From Pictodentalium vernedei (Eukaryota > Mollusca > Scaphopoda > Dentaliida > Dentaliidae): 64,000 nt of DNA. The notes beneath the pieces are model-generated. The model had not been told where the DNA came from. It searched no databases and worked only from the letters and a program-made list of their open reading frames with translations. Positions within the stretch are counted from its first letter, which is position 1. Each line of letters begins with the position of its first letter. The DNA is taken from NCBI GenBank assembly GCA_031216915.1, contig CM062292.1, positions 207,039,262 to 207,103,261 on the forward strand. Reading direction: 5' to 3'. Of the stretch, positions 20,951 to 31,163 are shown in pieces. Both the position numbers and the translations under genes were made by a program.

Positions 20951-21735
20951 CGAGCGAATTGGTCGAGGAGTTACACAAACCCATAGTGTGTAAATTTCGA
21001 AAGAGAAGGGTGTTCGTGAAGGGTCTGGATGACATTTGGTCTGCCGACTTGGTCGACATGAGATCGTTTTCGAGGTGGAATGAGGGTGTCAAATATCTAT
21101 TGACGGTTATCGACGTGTTTTCCAAATACGGTTGGATCAGAGCTTTGAAGAATAAATCGGGACCTTGTGTCGCCGAGGCTCTGAAGAGCGTGTTCGACTC
21201 GTCTTCTCAAAAACCGAGTAAATTGTGGGTGGACAAGGGAAAGGAATTCTACAACAAGGACGTTCGTCGATTGGTAGACCTCTACTCGATCGAAAATGAA
21301 GAGAAAGCCAGCGTGGTGGAACGTTGGAATCGAACGATGAAGGAGAAGATGCACAGATACTTCACGGCAAATTCGACCAAGAAATACATATACGCTCTGA
21401 ACGGTCTGGTCAAAGATTACAACGACACGTGACACAGATCGATCAAGATGACTCCCACGGAAGCTAGCGATCCTCGAAACGAAAAACAGGTCTACGAGAG
21501 ATCTAAGATCAGGAAGAAGTCTAGAACGCCGAAATTTGCGGTCAGCGATCGAGTGAGAATCTACGCTTATAAGAAGCATTTTGAAAAGGGTTATACTCCT
21601 CGATGGACCTCGGAAATCTTCGTGATCATCAAAATATTTCACACCAATCCGGTGACTTACGAAATCGAAGCTTTGGATGGAGAAGAGATCATCGGAAAGT
21701 TTTACGAACAACAGTTACAGAAGACGAAGTTTTGA
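20893..21735 (+). pseudogene. Polinton RVE integrase with an in-frame TGA
   Basis: 281 codons in one frame, interrupted by TGA at 21430-21432. It has a basic N-terminus, then IWSADLVDMRSF (first catalytic Asp, residue 52), LLTVIDVFSKYGW, LWVDKGKEFYN (second Asp, 114) and ENEEKASVVERWNR (Glu 143). The distance between the second Asp and Glu is about 28 residues, shorter than the usual 35 of retroviral integrases. After the TGA the frame continues HRSIKMTPTEA, then a C-terminal chromodomain/SH3-like part (RVRIYAYKKHFEKGYTP, VTYEIEALDGEEI). The enzyme inserts the element and makes the 6-bp duplication. The ATG choice is uncertain because the start overlaps the upstream gene. Confidence 0.93.
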
Positions 21736-21794
21736 TGAAGAACACAAATTTTTTTTTTTTTATTTACTCTCTTTGACATTTTCTTGTTTACACA

Positions 21795-21820
21795 CATATA
21801 TATATAAGAGAGAAAAAAAA
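21795..21820 (+). promoter_or_regulatory. Promoter-like motif before the major capsid gene
   Basis: CATATATATATAAGAGAGAA followed by an A-run, about 110 bp before the capsid ATG at 21912. It is the clearest instance of the element-wide TATA plus AAGAGAGAAAA motif. Confidence 0.55.
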
Positions 21821-21911
21821 ATAATAATAAAAAATAATTAAAAACTATTTTTTAGATAAAGAAAGCAAGTGAATTAATAAACAAAAAAAAAAAAAAAAAA
21901 AATCCTTTAAA

Positions 21912-23186
21912 ATGACAAATATACTAGATATAGCACAAAGCATAGTGAAAGATGAAAGTATTCAAGAATATGAGGTTCACGAATACAAACCGGTAACCGG
22001 GACGAGTTTGAACAATGCGGGAGAGATAAGAATCAATGTCGAAACTCAAGATCTATTCGTACATCCTAGCGAGAGTTACATAGTGGTGCAGGGACGTCTC
22101 ACCAAGGAAGATGGGAGCGACTACGCCGACGATGACACGGTTACTCTTGCCAATAATGGCATCATGCATCTATTCAGTAACATAAAATACATGCTATCCG
22201 GACAAGAGATAGAATCTGTTCTTCATCCCGGTCAGGCCACCACGATGTTCGGACTCTTGACGTATCCTGATGATTTTTCGAAATCGAGAGGACTTAATCA
22301 GTTGTGGGTGAAAGACACCGTAGGCCCTGCTAGCGCAGGCGCCGCCACGATATTCGACTACGTCGTCAAGACGTCCAGACCTAAAGGAACGTTTTCGTTC
22401 AGGATACCTTAGAAACACATCTTCGGATTCGCAGATGATTACAACAAGATCATGTATGGATTCAAACACAATTTGACGTTGATTCGAAAAGGAAATGATG
22501 ACGCAATAGTGAAACTCACCGCGACCGATGCGGGTAAGATAACTCTACACAAGATATCGTGGTTCGTTCCGCATGTGGAGCCTTCGATCGTGGAAAAAGG
22601 GCATCTCTACAAGATCATAGAATCCAAGAGTAAATTACCTGTGGGATTTAGAATGAGACAGTGCGACACGGCTAGCATTCCTCCCTCCATGAATCACTTC
22701 GATTGGAGATTGACAGTGAAATCCGCTTCCGAGAGACCGCGTTTCATCGTGGTTGCGTTTCAGACCGATAGGGATGGGTCTCAGGAAAAGAATGCGTCGC
22801 TGTTCGATCACTGCCATTTGAGAAACATGCAAGTGTTTCTGAATGCCACGAGATATCCAGCAATCGATTACAACGCGTCGTTCGACAAGAACGATTTCTC
22901 CAGACTGTACGGTGATGCCGCTGATTTTAGAAAGAAGTATCATGGTCTAGACGAATTGATGAGCAATCCCAACATATCTCCCGGCAAATACAAGTCGATG
23001 TATCCCATGTTCGTGTTCGACGTCAGTAAACAGAGTGAACGACTCAAGAGTAGCGTGTTAGACATTCAGATCAAGATGCAATTCGATAGGAACGTGCCGA
23101 GAAAAACCGAAGCCTTCGCCCTGGTCCTGTCGTACAGAGAATTACAATTCGAATCGGACAGAAATAAGATGTCGATCATTCGATGA
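21912..23186 (+). pseudogene. Polinton major capsid protein (double jelly roll) with an in-frame TAG
   Basis: 424-codon frame with an amber codon at 22410-22412, about 40% along. The N-terminal half includes YEVHEYKPVTGTSLNNAGEI and the strand-rich ESYIVVQGRLTKEDG and IMHLFSNIKYMLSGQEIE, which are typical of the first jelly roll. Directly after the stop comes KHIFGFADDYNKIMYGFKH, then the second jelly roll (ITLHKISWFVPHV, FRMRQCDTASIP, RPRFIVVAFQTDRDG). It ends in a DIQIKMQFDRNVP strand and a VLSYRELQFES tail. Length and order fit the family. It would form the icosahedral shell with the minor capsid protein at 32441. This is the only non-TGA nonsense codon in the element. Confidence 0.92.
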
Positions 23187-23268
23187 GAGACGAGTGTGTG
23201 AAAAAAAATTAATAAACGTTAAAAATGTGGATGTAAGATTAATTAAAAACTAAAATCTCGAAAACAAA

Positions 23269-23610
23269 ATGGATGTTTTTGACACGAAAACAACAAATCA
23301 TCTGTTCACTTCAGATTACTACAACGTTAAAATAAAATACTTGGAAAAATGGATTCAAATTGAATATGAAGAACGTAACACAAAAAAAGGATGGAATAGT
23401 TGTGATTTTAATGAATATCGTTTAAAAGAAAAAGAAGAGTTTGATCTCATAAGATCTAACGAAGAAATTATAAAAAATACAATTTTAAAATGTCGCAAAT
23501 GTAAGAAACGTCAAATAAAAATTGAATCTCAACAAACTAGATCTGGTAATGAACCAACAACCGTATTCACAAAGTGTATAAATTGTAATCATAAATGGAT
23601 AGAAAATTAA
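23269..23610 (+). CDS. TFIIS-type C-terminal zinc-ribbon protein
   Basis: 113 residues, intact. The C-terminal 40 residues form a TFIIS ribbon: CRKCKKRQIKIESQQTRSGN, then EPTTVFTKCINCNHKW (C75, C78, C103, C106). In transcript-cleavage factors the loop after RSA/RSG carries an Asp-Glu pair that works in the polymerase active site. Here it is N94-E95. The N-terminal 70 residues are charged and mostly helical and are unrecognised. It may be a transcription factor acting on host or viral RNA polymerase, but the Asp replacement makes cleavage stimulation doubtful. The gene is AT-richer than its capsid neighbour. Confidence 0.8.
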   Translation: MDVFDTKTTNHLFTSDYYNVKIKYLEKWIQIEYEERNTKKGWNSCDFNEYRLKEKEEFDLIRSNEEIIKNTILKCRKCKKRQIKIESQQTRSGNEPTTVFTKCINCNHKWIEN

Positions 23611-23672
23611 AAAAAAAAAAAAAAAAAAAAAAGTAATGAGATATAGAGAACATCTCATTACTTTTTTTTTTT
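23609..23672. terminator. A-tract/T-tract hairpin between convergent genes
   Basis: A run of more than 20 A is followed by GTAATGAGAT, a 9-nt loop, ATCTCATTAC and a T-run. The stem extends into A:T pairing. It sits between the rightward TFIIS-like gene and the leftward fibre-like gene, so a shared bidirectional transcript-end structure is inferred. Confidence 0.5.
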
Positions 23673-23744
23673 GTTGTTTTTTTTTTTTTGTTTTTAATAA
23701 TCACACATTATTTTTTTTTTAATTCATTATTTTCCATGCGTTCA

Positions 23745-25096
23745 CTATTTGTTCAAAGGATCCAGTTTGATCAGTAGACTCACCACGGAAGTGGCGGCTT
23801 CGGGATTATTGGTTTTCGTGACGAAATTAATCCTGTCTCCGGCGTTCACTTTGAGAGGCGTGCCGAACGTGCTAACATTCGCGTGTTGATTCTCAGTCTT
23901 TTTGACGCTGTATCTCTTATCGCTCTCCACACCATTCACCATGAGATTGACAACCGCTCTGTTATTCAAATCCGAGGAAGCCAGACTCATTTGAAGGACT
24001 TCACCTCCCAACGGCATGGGATATCCACCTGACCGTGTTTCGATCCGCTACCTCCATTTCCGAAAGACCACTCGGCTTTTCCCTCATCTAAGGCGCCGGC
24101 CTCTTCGGCCCACATGGTGATCAATTGTCTAGCATATTTGACTTTCTCCACCACCAAAATCAGGGTGCAGGCATCCGTCATGTTCACGGGATCCGGTAGA
24201 TTCGTGAGCACGTGTCCACCCATGTCTAGTTTACCTTCCATGATGTCACCCTTTCTCCAGACCGAGTTGTCGTCCACGTACTTCCTGCTTACCGCGCTGG
24301 AATTGAATTCGGGATCGTGATCGAGACCGAATAAATTGTGACCGTTCATGTTGATGCCACCCTCCATGGTTCCGCCAGATTCTTTGTTCAGGTAGAGATC
24401 GTCCACTTGCGATTCTAGGTATTCTTGCGATTGTATCACGGCAGAATCTACGTAGCCCTTGTTGACCGCGGTTGAGTCCGCATCCGTGTCGTCGATCTTC
24501 GACAGATTCAATATCTTGTTGAATCCCGCATTCAGATCCGATTTCATTTCTCGTCTGTCAGACTTTCTCTGTTCCAGATCTACGTAGTGTTTGGTCGCCA
24601 TGTCCTTGGGATTCGTGGGAGTGGCCACGTTCGTTATCTTGTTAGAATTGGCATTCAATTCCGAGTGCATCATTTTCTGAACGTATCTATTTCTCAGGTG
24701 TTCGCTGAATCTCGCGTGAGTGTCGTCCGCGTATCTCTTGGTCGCGGCATCGACGGGATCTACAGGATTCGCGACGTTCACCAAACGTTTGGATTTCAGA
24801 TCGAGATCGTCGGTCATGGTTTTATCCACGTAATTAACCAGCAGGATTCGTTCGAAATCGGCGTTCCCCCTGTCGACGTATTTTTTAGTCGCAGCATCTG
24901 CGAGATCTATCGGCTTGGGAAGATTGTAGAGCTTCTTATCGTTCATGTTCAAAGGTTCTTCTTGAGGTTCGTATCTCCGAACGTAATGCTCGTCCAAGTT
25001 GGCAACGTCATAACCATCGTCGACTTCGAACGTCTTCCTCTTCTTTCTCAGGTTGACTTTTTCGTCGTCACTTCTACCAAATTTATCGACTGGCAT
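23745..25096 (-). pseudogene. Fibre-like repeat protein with frameshifted head domain
   Basis: The first part (25096-23987) has a charged N-terminus and at least five copies of a 45-60-residue repeat ending in D-A-x-T-K-x-Y-V/A-D (LADAATKKYVD, PVDAATKRYADD, PKDMATKHYVD, VNKGYVD, SAVSRKYVDD), interleaved with N-x-I/L-x-N-L motifs. This pattern is shared with phage tail-fibre and adenovirus-fibre-like shafts. It ends ITMWAEEAGALD, WSFGNGGSGSKHGQVDI. The second part (24017-23745), in the next frame, reads MPLGGEVLQMSLASSDL and INFVTKTNN, a compact beta-rich head. I read these as one gene broken by a 1-nt deletion near 24015-24019. Host-receptor binding is the inferred role. Confidence 0.75.
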
Positions 25097-25221
25097 GTTG
25101 TTGTGGGATTTTTTTTTTTGTTGTTTAGAAAAAATGTGTTCAAAACGCAGTTTATTTAAAAATGAACTATGTTATTTTATTTTTCGTTTTTTATTCGATT
25201 AAAATTTTTTTTAAATAATTT

Positions 25222-25242
25222 TTTATCTTTATATATACTATA
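25222..25242 (-). promoter_or_regulatory. Promoter-like motif upstream of the fibre-like gene
   Basis: On the minus strand TATATATAAAGATAAAAAAT lies about 130 bp before the fibre ATG and conforms to the element-wide motif. Confidence 0.5.
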
Positions 25243-25260
25243 AAAAAAAAAAATCTCTCT

Positions 25261-25696
25261 CTAATGTAAATCATTGAGAATGTCTTGAAACTGATCTCCT
25301 TCAGACCATCTCTTGAGAACGTAGAGACACAGGTGACCGCAAAACATTTGATCTGATGATTGCACTCATTCCGTGTTGTAAAGAACCATTGATTTTGTTG
25401 AAATAGTTCTTTATTTCTTTCGGCGGCGAGATTCCGTAGCTGTCGAAATAATAATTCTTCTTCTTCCCGTTCTTGAACCACGCCACCCAGTGAATGCCTT
25501 CACCCGATAAACCGTCTAGATTTAAAATTCCGCATTCCGATTGTCGAGGTCTTCTCTTCAGCAAGGCATCTCTGGAAAACACTCCTAGAAAATCTTCGAT
25601 TTTCAAATCTTTTGCCACATTTAACAGATCGATGTTGGATAGGGGTTCGTTAGGTAAAATGACACCTTCTACGGATATCTCTATTTTCTTATTCAT
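25261..25696 (-). pseudogene. Adenain-type (C5-like) maturation protease, frameshift plus TGA
   Basis: The opening frame from ATG 25696 gives SECGILNLDGLSGEGIHWVA with the catalytic His (residue 69) and NYYFDSYGISPPKEI with the Asp (85). Near codon 104 the frame must move by one base. In the next frame a TGA (25366-25368) is followed by FCGHLCLYVLKRWSEGD, whose Cys (25339-25341) is the expected nucleophile, and by a TAG stop at 25261-25263. Total length about 145 codons matches Polinton and adenovirus proteases. It processes capsid precursor proteins. The order of the His-Asp-Cys triad is as in Ulp1/adenain enzymes. It is only 65 bp from the polymerase 3' end. Confidence 0.85.
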
Positions 25697-25761
25697 AAAT
25701 GCGTATATATTTTTTTTTATATATTTTATTATAATTTACTAAAAATGACGTTATTTTTTTT

Positions 25762-28700
25762 CTATTTTTTTCTTTTTCTTTTTAAACTAACTTTCTCGAT
25801 GTCACTATCGATTTCCATAATTTTGTGTTCATCTAATTCTTCTTGATTTTCTGGAATCCTATCATCCACAATCGTATCTGGAATCTTATCATCTACAATC
25901 ATATCTGGAATCCAATCATCCACATTCATATCGTCTCTAATTAGATCCACAGTCCAATGTCCGAGTCCCAAAGTGCTTATTTTATCGTCTAACACGAATC
26001 TCTTATCATCGTCGGCCATCAGCGAAATCTTGTTGACTATTTCGGTATACAGGTCGTGATTTTCGCTTCGAATCGATTTCATAGTCTTATACACTGGACC
26101 ACTTCCTAACAGACAATCTTTATACTCTTGGAAAGAGATGTTTTTCTTCACCACGCACGCTTTAACTCCTTTGCACTTCTTGATCTCTTCATCATCTTCT
26201 AGACGATAAGCATAGAGTTTGGGTCTCAAGCCGACGAATTTGATGATCTGTTTGCTGCCGCTCTCATCCTTAAATTTACCCAACACCTTCTTGTTGTCGT
26301 TCGATTGAATGTTGGACGGGTGATCGACGGGATAATTGCTCGTGTCGAACCAATCGGCCACGTCCGGAGATATATCTCAGTAGACGTCTTTCATCTCTAT
26401 CTCGTAAACTAAACTGTCCGTGTCGGTGAACAGTAGTTTGGCTTTGTCACCAAATTTTCGTTTGACGTAATCGTAGTGAAACTCGTACATCAATCACTTG
26501 CTGATATCTAAGATGATCGGTCCGAGATAATACAGTTTGTCGAACTTCAGATGCGTCTTTTGCATGTGAACGGCCACTAGATTTTCGCCAAATATGGTTC
26601 GGTGTTTGTAATTGGGTTTCGCCACTAATTTTTTAGCTCTTTTCTCAGACGTGACAAGTCAAACGTCGGTTCTCTTCCTGATGTTTTCCATCGATTTGCC
26701 GTACACGCAGTTGTTCATGAGTTTGAAGAAATCTTTTTCGAAATCGTTCTCGGCTCGAGTTCTGAGATTCGTGTTGAGATCGATGTATTTTTTCATCCAA
26801 GGCTCTTCGTCGAATCGAATGATCTGATGTATGTCGACTAATTTCATCCCATAATCGACGTACTGTTTCCAATTCTCGCTGTAGACGACGTAGTTACGTT
26901 TGTTAAATAAATTGGGAATGAGTTTTTCCTCGTCTCCTTCGTTCGGTTCCATTCATTCGGGAGCCAGCGGATAATCGTTGTGTGGATCGTGTAATTCTTC
27001 CGGATAGTTCAAATCGACTTCTAAAATGCAAGGATAGTCTCTTCATTTTTGCATCTCTTCCGGTTCCTTCACCCATTCGAAATTTCCAATTGGTAAAGGA
27101 TGACTCATAGCCCAACCATACAGATTATTGGCGTCCCAATACTGTATGTATTTAGTCGACCGTTTCGAATCAAAACCTTCTTTCATGTAGGGATTGTTAG
27201 CCTCAGAATGTCTGTGGGAGATCATCGAGACGCCACCTCTCGCAGCCCTTTCGAACATGAGTAACATGTCCACGTCGGATAATAATTCCAATTGGACTTC
27301 GGTGGTCTTCAACAGAGCGTCCCACGCCAGACTGGGTGCAGTGAAATACCAAGCGGGATCCAGATCGTAATTTCGACGACAGACGTCTCGAAAATTTTCG
27401 AACACGTCTGCCAAGAGCAGAATGTCGGTCTTCAGATAGAGATCGTGATAATCTCTCATGGTTTTCATATCGAATGATTTCCACACGTTTTTGGCGTGTT
27501 CGTACTTCTCGTCGGAAATGTTGGATTCGTATAATTTCGAATAAAAATCATCTTTCGAAGGTAGTGCGGTGTCTTCGAATCTCTTTAGATCGTTCATGTA
27601 ATCGTAAGGATAGACTCCTTTCCTCAACATGACGTCTACTCGTTCTCCGAAATGTTCGCTCGTGATTTTAAATTTATCCTTGCTCATGTTATCGACTAAT
27701 TTTTCCAGAGCAGTCGACATGAATTTAAAAGTGTCGATGAAACGTATGCATCTACGAATGGATTTCGTTTTTTCTTTCAACGTATTTACGTCGATTACTC
27801 TTTTCCTCTCCATGAGCTTCCATTTCATGAAGGAAATGTATCTTTCTTCACTGTCCATGATGCAATTTAATTCTTCGTGTGAGATGCCGAGATTTTTCAC
27901 GAACAGATGACTGTCGTAACCCGAGAGATTGTGAAACATCACCAGATAGAAAGTGGCGTCTCGATATTTTAAATTACACTTGCTGTGAGCCGGACCGCGA
28001 TACAGACCCATGTAATGATCGTGGTCTCTGACCTTCTTATTTTCCTCTGAATTCTCGTCGAACGATTGTCTGCATATGTGACATTCGGTGGCTCTGTTAT
28101 TTTCGTCCTGCTGCTCTCGCGTGATGATCATTTTCGCCGGAGGTTTGAATTTGTCGTATAACATTTGAATTTTCGATTCTAACTCTTCCATGAACCTTTG
28201 AGCCACGTCGTCGTCTTCGTGCTGTTTCATGTAGGTGAAGGGACCCATGTCGTGTTGCGAGTCGAAAGCGCATTTCACGTAAATGCAATAGCCCGAAGGT
28301 ATGTGTTTTTGATATCTTTCGACGTAACTTTGAAGAGCGTTGGGTTGACAGGAACTCATTTTTGCGGTGAAACATTCAAAATTGGCGTACACGACGAATG
28401 GTACTTTTAACCTTCTATTGTGATTTTCAAACTTCACGATGGTGTTGGGTTTGGGCATTTCGACGGCGACACCTTGATTTTCGTTGCAATATTCCTGATG
28501 TTTAGCTAACGATTTTTCGCTCTTAAACATGTTCATGCAGTTGCAACATAAACATATCTTATGTCCATGTTTATTATTTTGTCTCGACAGTAATCGGGTC
28601 GGATGTTTAACCCAACAATAATGACGATTGTCACCATTCGAAATCAATAATAAAATAATCGTCTTTTCTCTTCCGCGATACGAAGTCTGTCTGAGAGGAT

Positions 28701-29793
28701 AGATCGTTCATTTTTCATCGTCGTATCCAAGGACGTTCACCGCTACGGTGGGATTTTGAACCTCGAAACGTTCGATGTGTTTTAACTCTGTTGGAAAAGT
28801 CACTCCGGTCCAATCGAGATTTTTAGAAGTTTCCTCGTAACGAGAAACTCTATCAGAGTTTATTTCGACAGAGTATAAAGCGGAGGTGACTGCCCATTTA
28901 AAACACTGATCATCTTTATTTCTCACGTTGACCACGGCATGTTTCTTAGTCAAGAAATACGGTAATTCCAAGTAGGAAGATCCATTCAACGGTTCGTTTT
29001 TAGTCATGTGAATTTCGAGTTTCAACACCTCACCGAACGTCCAATTACTACCTTCATTTTGATAATTCGCGAGAGACGTCAACATCTTGTCTTTCATCTT
29101 TTTGAAAACGTCTGATAGATCTGAACCTCGAAATACGGGTTCGACGTTAGATCTGAAATATGTATTTTTCACGATGCTCTCGCCAGACTTCACGTCGATT
29201 TTATTCATTATGCAATGGAGTATCATCTTAATTTTTAATCCCAAGTTCATGTATTCACGAAACAAATCCAATACTTCTTTCTTCACCCGTTCCATGAACA
29301 ATTTCGGATCGACTTTCTTCAATGAGGGAATCACGTCGAAAGTTTTAAAAATGCCTTTGATCGCACTCTCCCGTTCTATGGGTTTCGATTGGAATAGTTC
29401 CGCAACGAGTCGTGTTACATATTCTTCTCCTTTCCCTTCGTTGATTGCTCGTTGAATTTTGCTCGATATATCTCGTTTGTCTTGAATCTGAAGTGCATCC
29501 ATCGTTTTCGTTTTAGTTTTTCTTTTCTTTTCTTTGGAAACTTGATGTTCTTCAACGGCTTTTCGTTTAGTCGTCTTCTTATTTTTCACAACCGGTGCAT
29601 CTTTTGACGTCGTTGCTATCGACATTGCGTTTGCCTTTCTAGCGTTTCGCAAATATTCTTGTATGACTTCAATTTTTTTTGGTTTAGTTCTATGCTTTCT
29701 GAAATCTGAAATTTGTAATAGTCTACAAATCTCGTTTAACTGAGGTATGGTTTTCTTATTTAAATTTACCATTGTTTTATCTGTTTGCTTCAT
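25762..29793 (-). pseudogene. Polinton family-B DNA polymerase with six in-frame TGA codons
   Basis: One 1,343-codon frame, with TGA at 28708-28710, 27043-27045, 26953-26955, 26659-26661, 26494-26496 and 26377-26379. Residues 1-360 hold an N-terminal extension with a SAP-like start (TIPQLNEICRLLQISDFRKH) and basic linkers. Then come a Cys-rich CLCCNCM region and the exonuclease motif YANFECF (28381-28383 encodes Asn where Asp is expected). Next are a CxxC/DHDH/HSKCN zinc module and FHNLSGYDSHLF. The palm has DANNLYGWAM (motif A), KLMNNCVYGK (motif B) and FTDTDSL (motif C, 26413-26430). The tail has imperfect DDxIPD repeats. This family replicates the linear element with protein priming. There are no frameshifts over 4 kb despite the stops. 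Confidence 0.95.
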
Positions 29794-29867
29794 TTGTAAG
29801 AATATTTTTTTTTTTTTGGAATTTTGTATTAAATAATTTGTTAAAAAAGTTTTGCTTTTTTACTCTT

Positions 29868-29890
29868 TTTATATATATATAATAGAAAAA
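29868..29890. promoter_or_regulatory. Divergent promoter between the polymerase and the duplicated gene 1
   Basis: A self-complementary TATATATATATA run is flanked by AAAAAGAGTAAAAA on the polymerase side (minus strand) and ATAGAAAAAAAAA on the + side. It sits about 75 bp from the polymerase ATG and 110 bp from the + strand ATG. Confidence 0.5.
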
Positions 29891-29982
29891 AAAAAAAAGT
29901 TAAATTTTAAATTCAATTCTTTTAATACAAAATTAAAATATACATTATTTGTAAGAATTCATAAAAAACCAAATAATCGATC

Positions 29983-30432
29983 ATGACAACAACACCTAAA
30001 AGATGCGAATTGAAATTGAAACGAGACGAAAGGTATGAGAAATCCAGTTTTAATATCTATACATTACAACAACACGATCCCACCAAATTGAATGAGGTCG
30101 AGATGGTGGACTTAGAGTGCTACTACCACAAATATCGAATGTGTTTGAAAGTGGATGAAGCCGCGCTCGATTTGTTTTACGAGTACCAAAGCGAACTGTT
30201 GATTAATATCATCGTCGCTGAAGACAGAGAATTCGACAGGGGTGATTTATTGTTGTCCTATGGAGGTTACATATATTCAATAATCTCACCCGAACTCGTG
30301 AAGAAATCGGGTGGTGAGAGCGCATTCGCCTATGAAAAAAAACTCAAAAGAGTAAAGATGAACATTCACACTATTTTCGTATGTGGAAAAATGACGAATG
30401 TCAACTTGCTAATAACGGACTTGGAAATATGA
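29983..30432 (+). CDS. Unknown protein, copy 1 of a tandem pair
   Basis: 149 residues, intact. It is similar along its whole length to the next gene (30682-31128): shared TTPKRCELKLKR start, DEAALDL-YEYQS, AEDREFD, ELVKKxGGES, KKLKRVK and LITDLEI end. It is rich in Lys/Glu/Asp, without membrane segments or signal peptide. I do not recognise the family. It faces away from the polymerase and shares a divergent promoter region. Conservation of both ends and of the central AEDREFD motif between copies suggests selection before inactivation of the element. Confidence 0.75.
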   Translation: MTTTPKRCELKLKRDERYEKSSFNIYTLQQHDPTKLNEVEMVDLECYYHKYRMCLKVDEAALDLFYEYQSELLINIIVAEDREFDRGDLLLSYGGYIYSIISPELVKKSGGESAFAYEKKLKRVKMNIHTIFVCGKMTNVNLLITDLEI

Positions 30433-30465
30433 ACAATAGAGGGATTGAAATTAAAAATTTAACTT

Positions 30466-30580
30466 TTTATATATATATAAAGAGAAAAAAAAACTTTTAC
30501 TAAAAAAAAATTTTACATTAAAGAAAATTAAAAATTAAAAAAAAAAACTTTTTTATATATATATATAAAGAGCAAAAAAA
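30466..30580 (+). promoter_or_regulatory. Two promoter-like TATA motifs upstream of copy 2
   Basis: TATATATATATAAAGAGAAA occurs near 30466-30485 and TATATATATATATAAAGAGC near 30554-30574. The second lies in a region duplicated from upstream of copy 1: the phrase TATACATTATTTG(T/C)AAGAA and AAATAATCGATCATG recur before both ATGs. Confidence 0.5.
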
Positions 30581-30681
30581 AAATAACAAACTTTTTTAAC
30601 AAATTATTATTTAAATACAAAATTTTAAATATACATTATTTGCAAGAATTTGTAAAAACAAAAAAAAACAAATAATCGATC

Positions 30682-31128
30682 ATGAAGACAACACCTAAAA
30701 GATGCGAATTGAAATTGAAACGAGTCGAAACGTATAAGAAATTCGGTCATAAAATCTATAGATTACAACGACACGATCCCATCGAATTGAACAATGTCGA
30801 GACGAAGGGCTTAGAGCACAAATACGAGAAATATAAGATGCCTCTGAAATTGGATGAAGCCGCGCTCGATTTGATTTACGAGTACCAAAGCGATCTGCAG
30901 AACATCGTCATCGCCGAAGATAGAGAATTCGACAAGGACGATTTGTCGTTGCCCTATGGAAATTACATATTTCCAAACATCTCATTCGAACTCGTGAAGA
31001 AATTGGGTGGTGAGAGCGAGTTGACTGACGTAAAAAAACTCAAAAGAGTAAAGATAAACATTCAACACGTTTTTGAAAAAGGAGAAGACACGAGCGTCAA
31101 CATGCTAATAACGGACTTGGAAATATAA
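30682..31128 (+). CDS. Unknown protein, copy 2 of a tandem pair
   Basis: 148 residues, intact, sister of 29983-30432. The similarity covers the upstream leader (ATCGATCATGA), the whole coding region and GGACTTGGAAATAT at the 3' end. Differences are mostly amino-acid replacements in the central third (HKYEKYKMPLKLDEAALDLI against the other copy), with one codon removed after YEYQS. Unknown function. A host-interaction accessory gene is one possibility, but nothing in the sequence proves it. Confidence 0.75.
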   Translation: MKTTPKRCELKLKRVETYKKFGHKIYRLQRHDPIELNNVETKGLEHKYEKYKMPLKLDEAALDLIYEYQSDLQNIVIAEDREFDKDDLSLPYGNYIFPNISFELVKKLGGESELTDVKKLKRVKINIQHVFEKGEDTSVNMLITDLEI

Positions 31129-31163
31129 ACAATAGAGTGATTGATTTTTTTCATCTTTAGATC

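Noticed and set aside
21097..21711. 204-residue minus-strand ORF over the integrase
   Set aside because: Antisense shadow of a well-supported integrase frame with D, D and E motifs.
24114..25159. Plus-strand ORFs of 68 and 190 residues across the fibre gene
   Set aside because: Shadow frames of the minus-strand fibre-like gene; no motif of their own.
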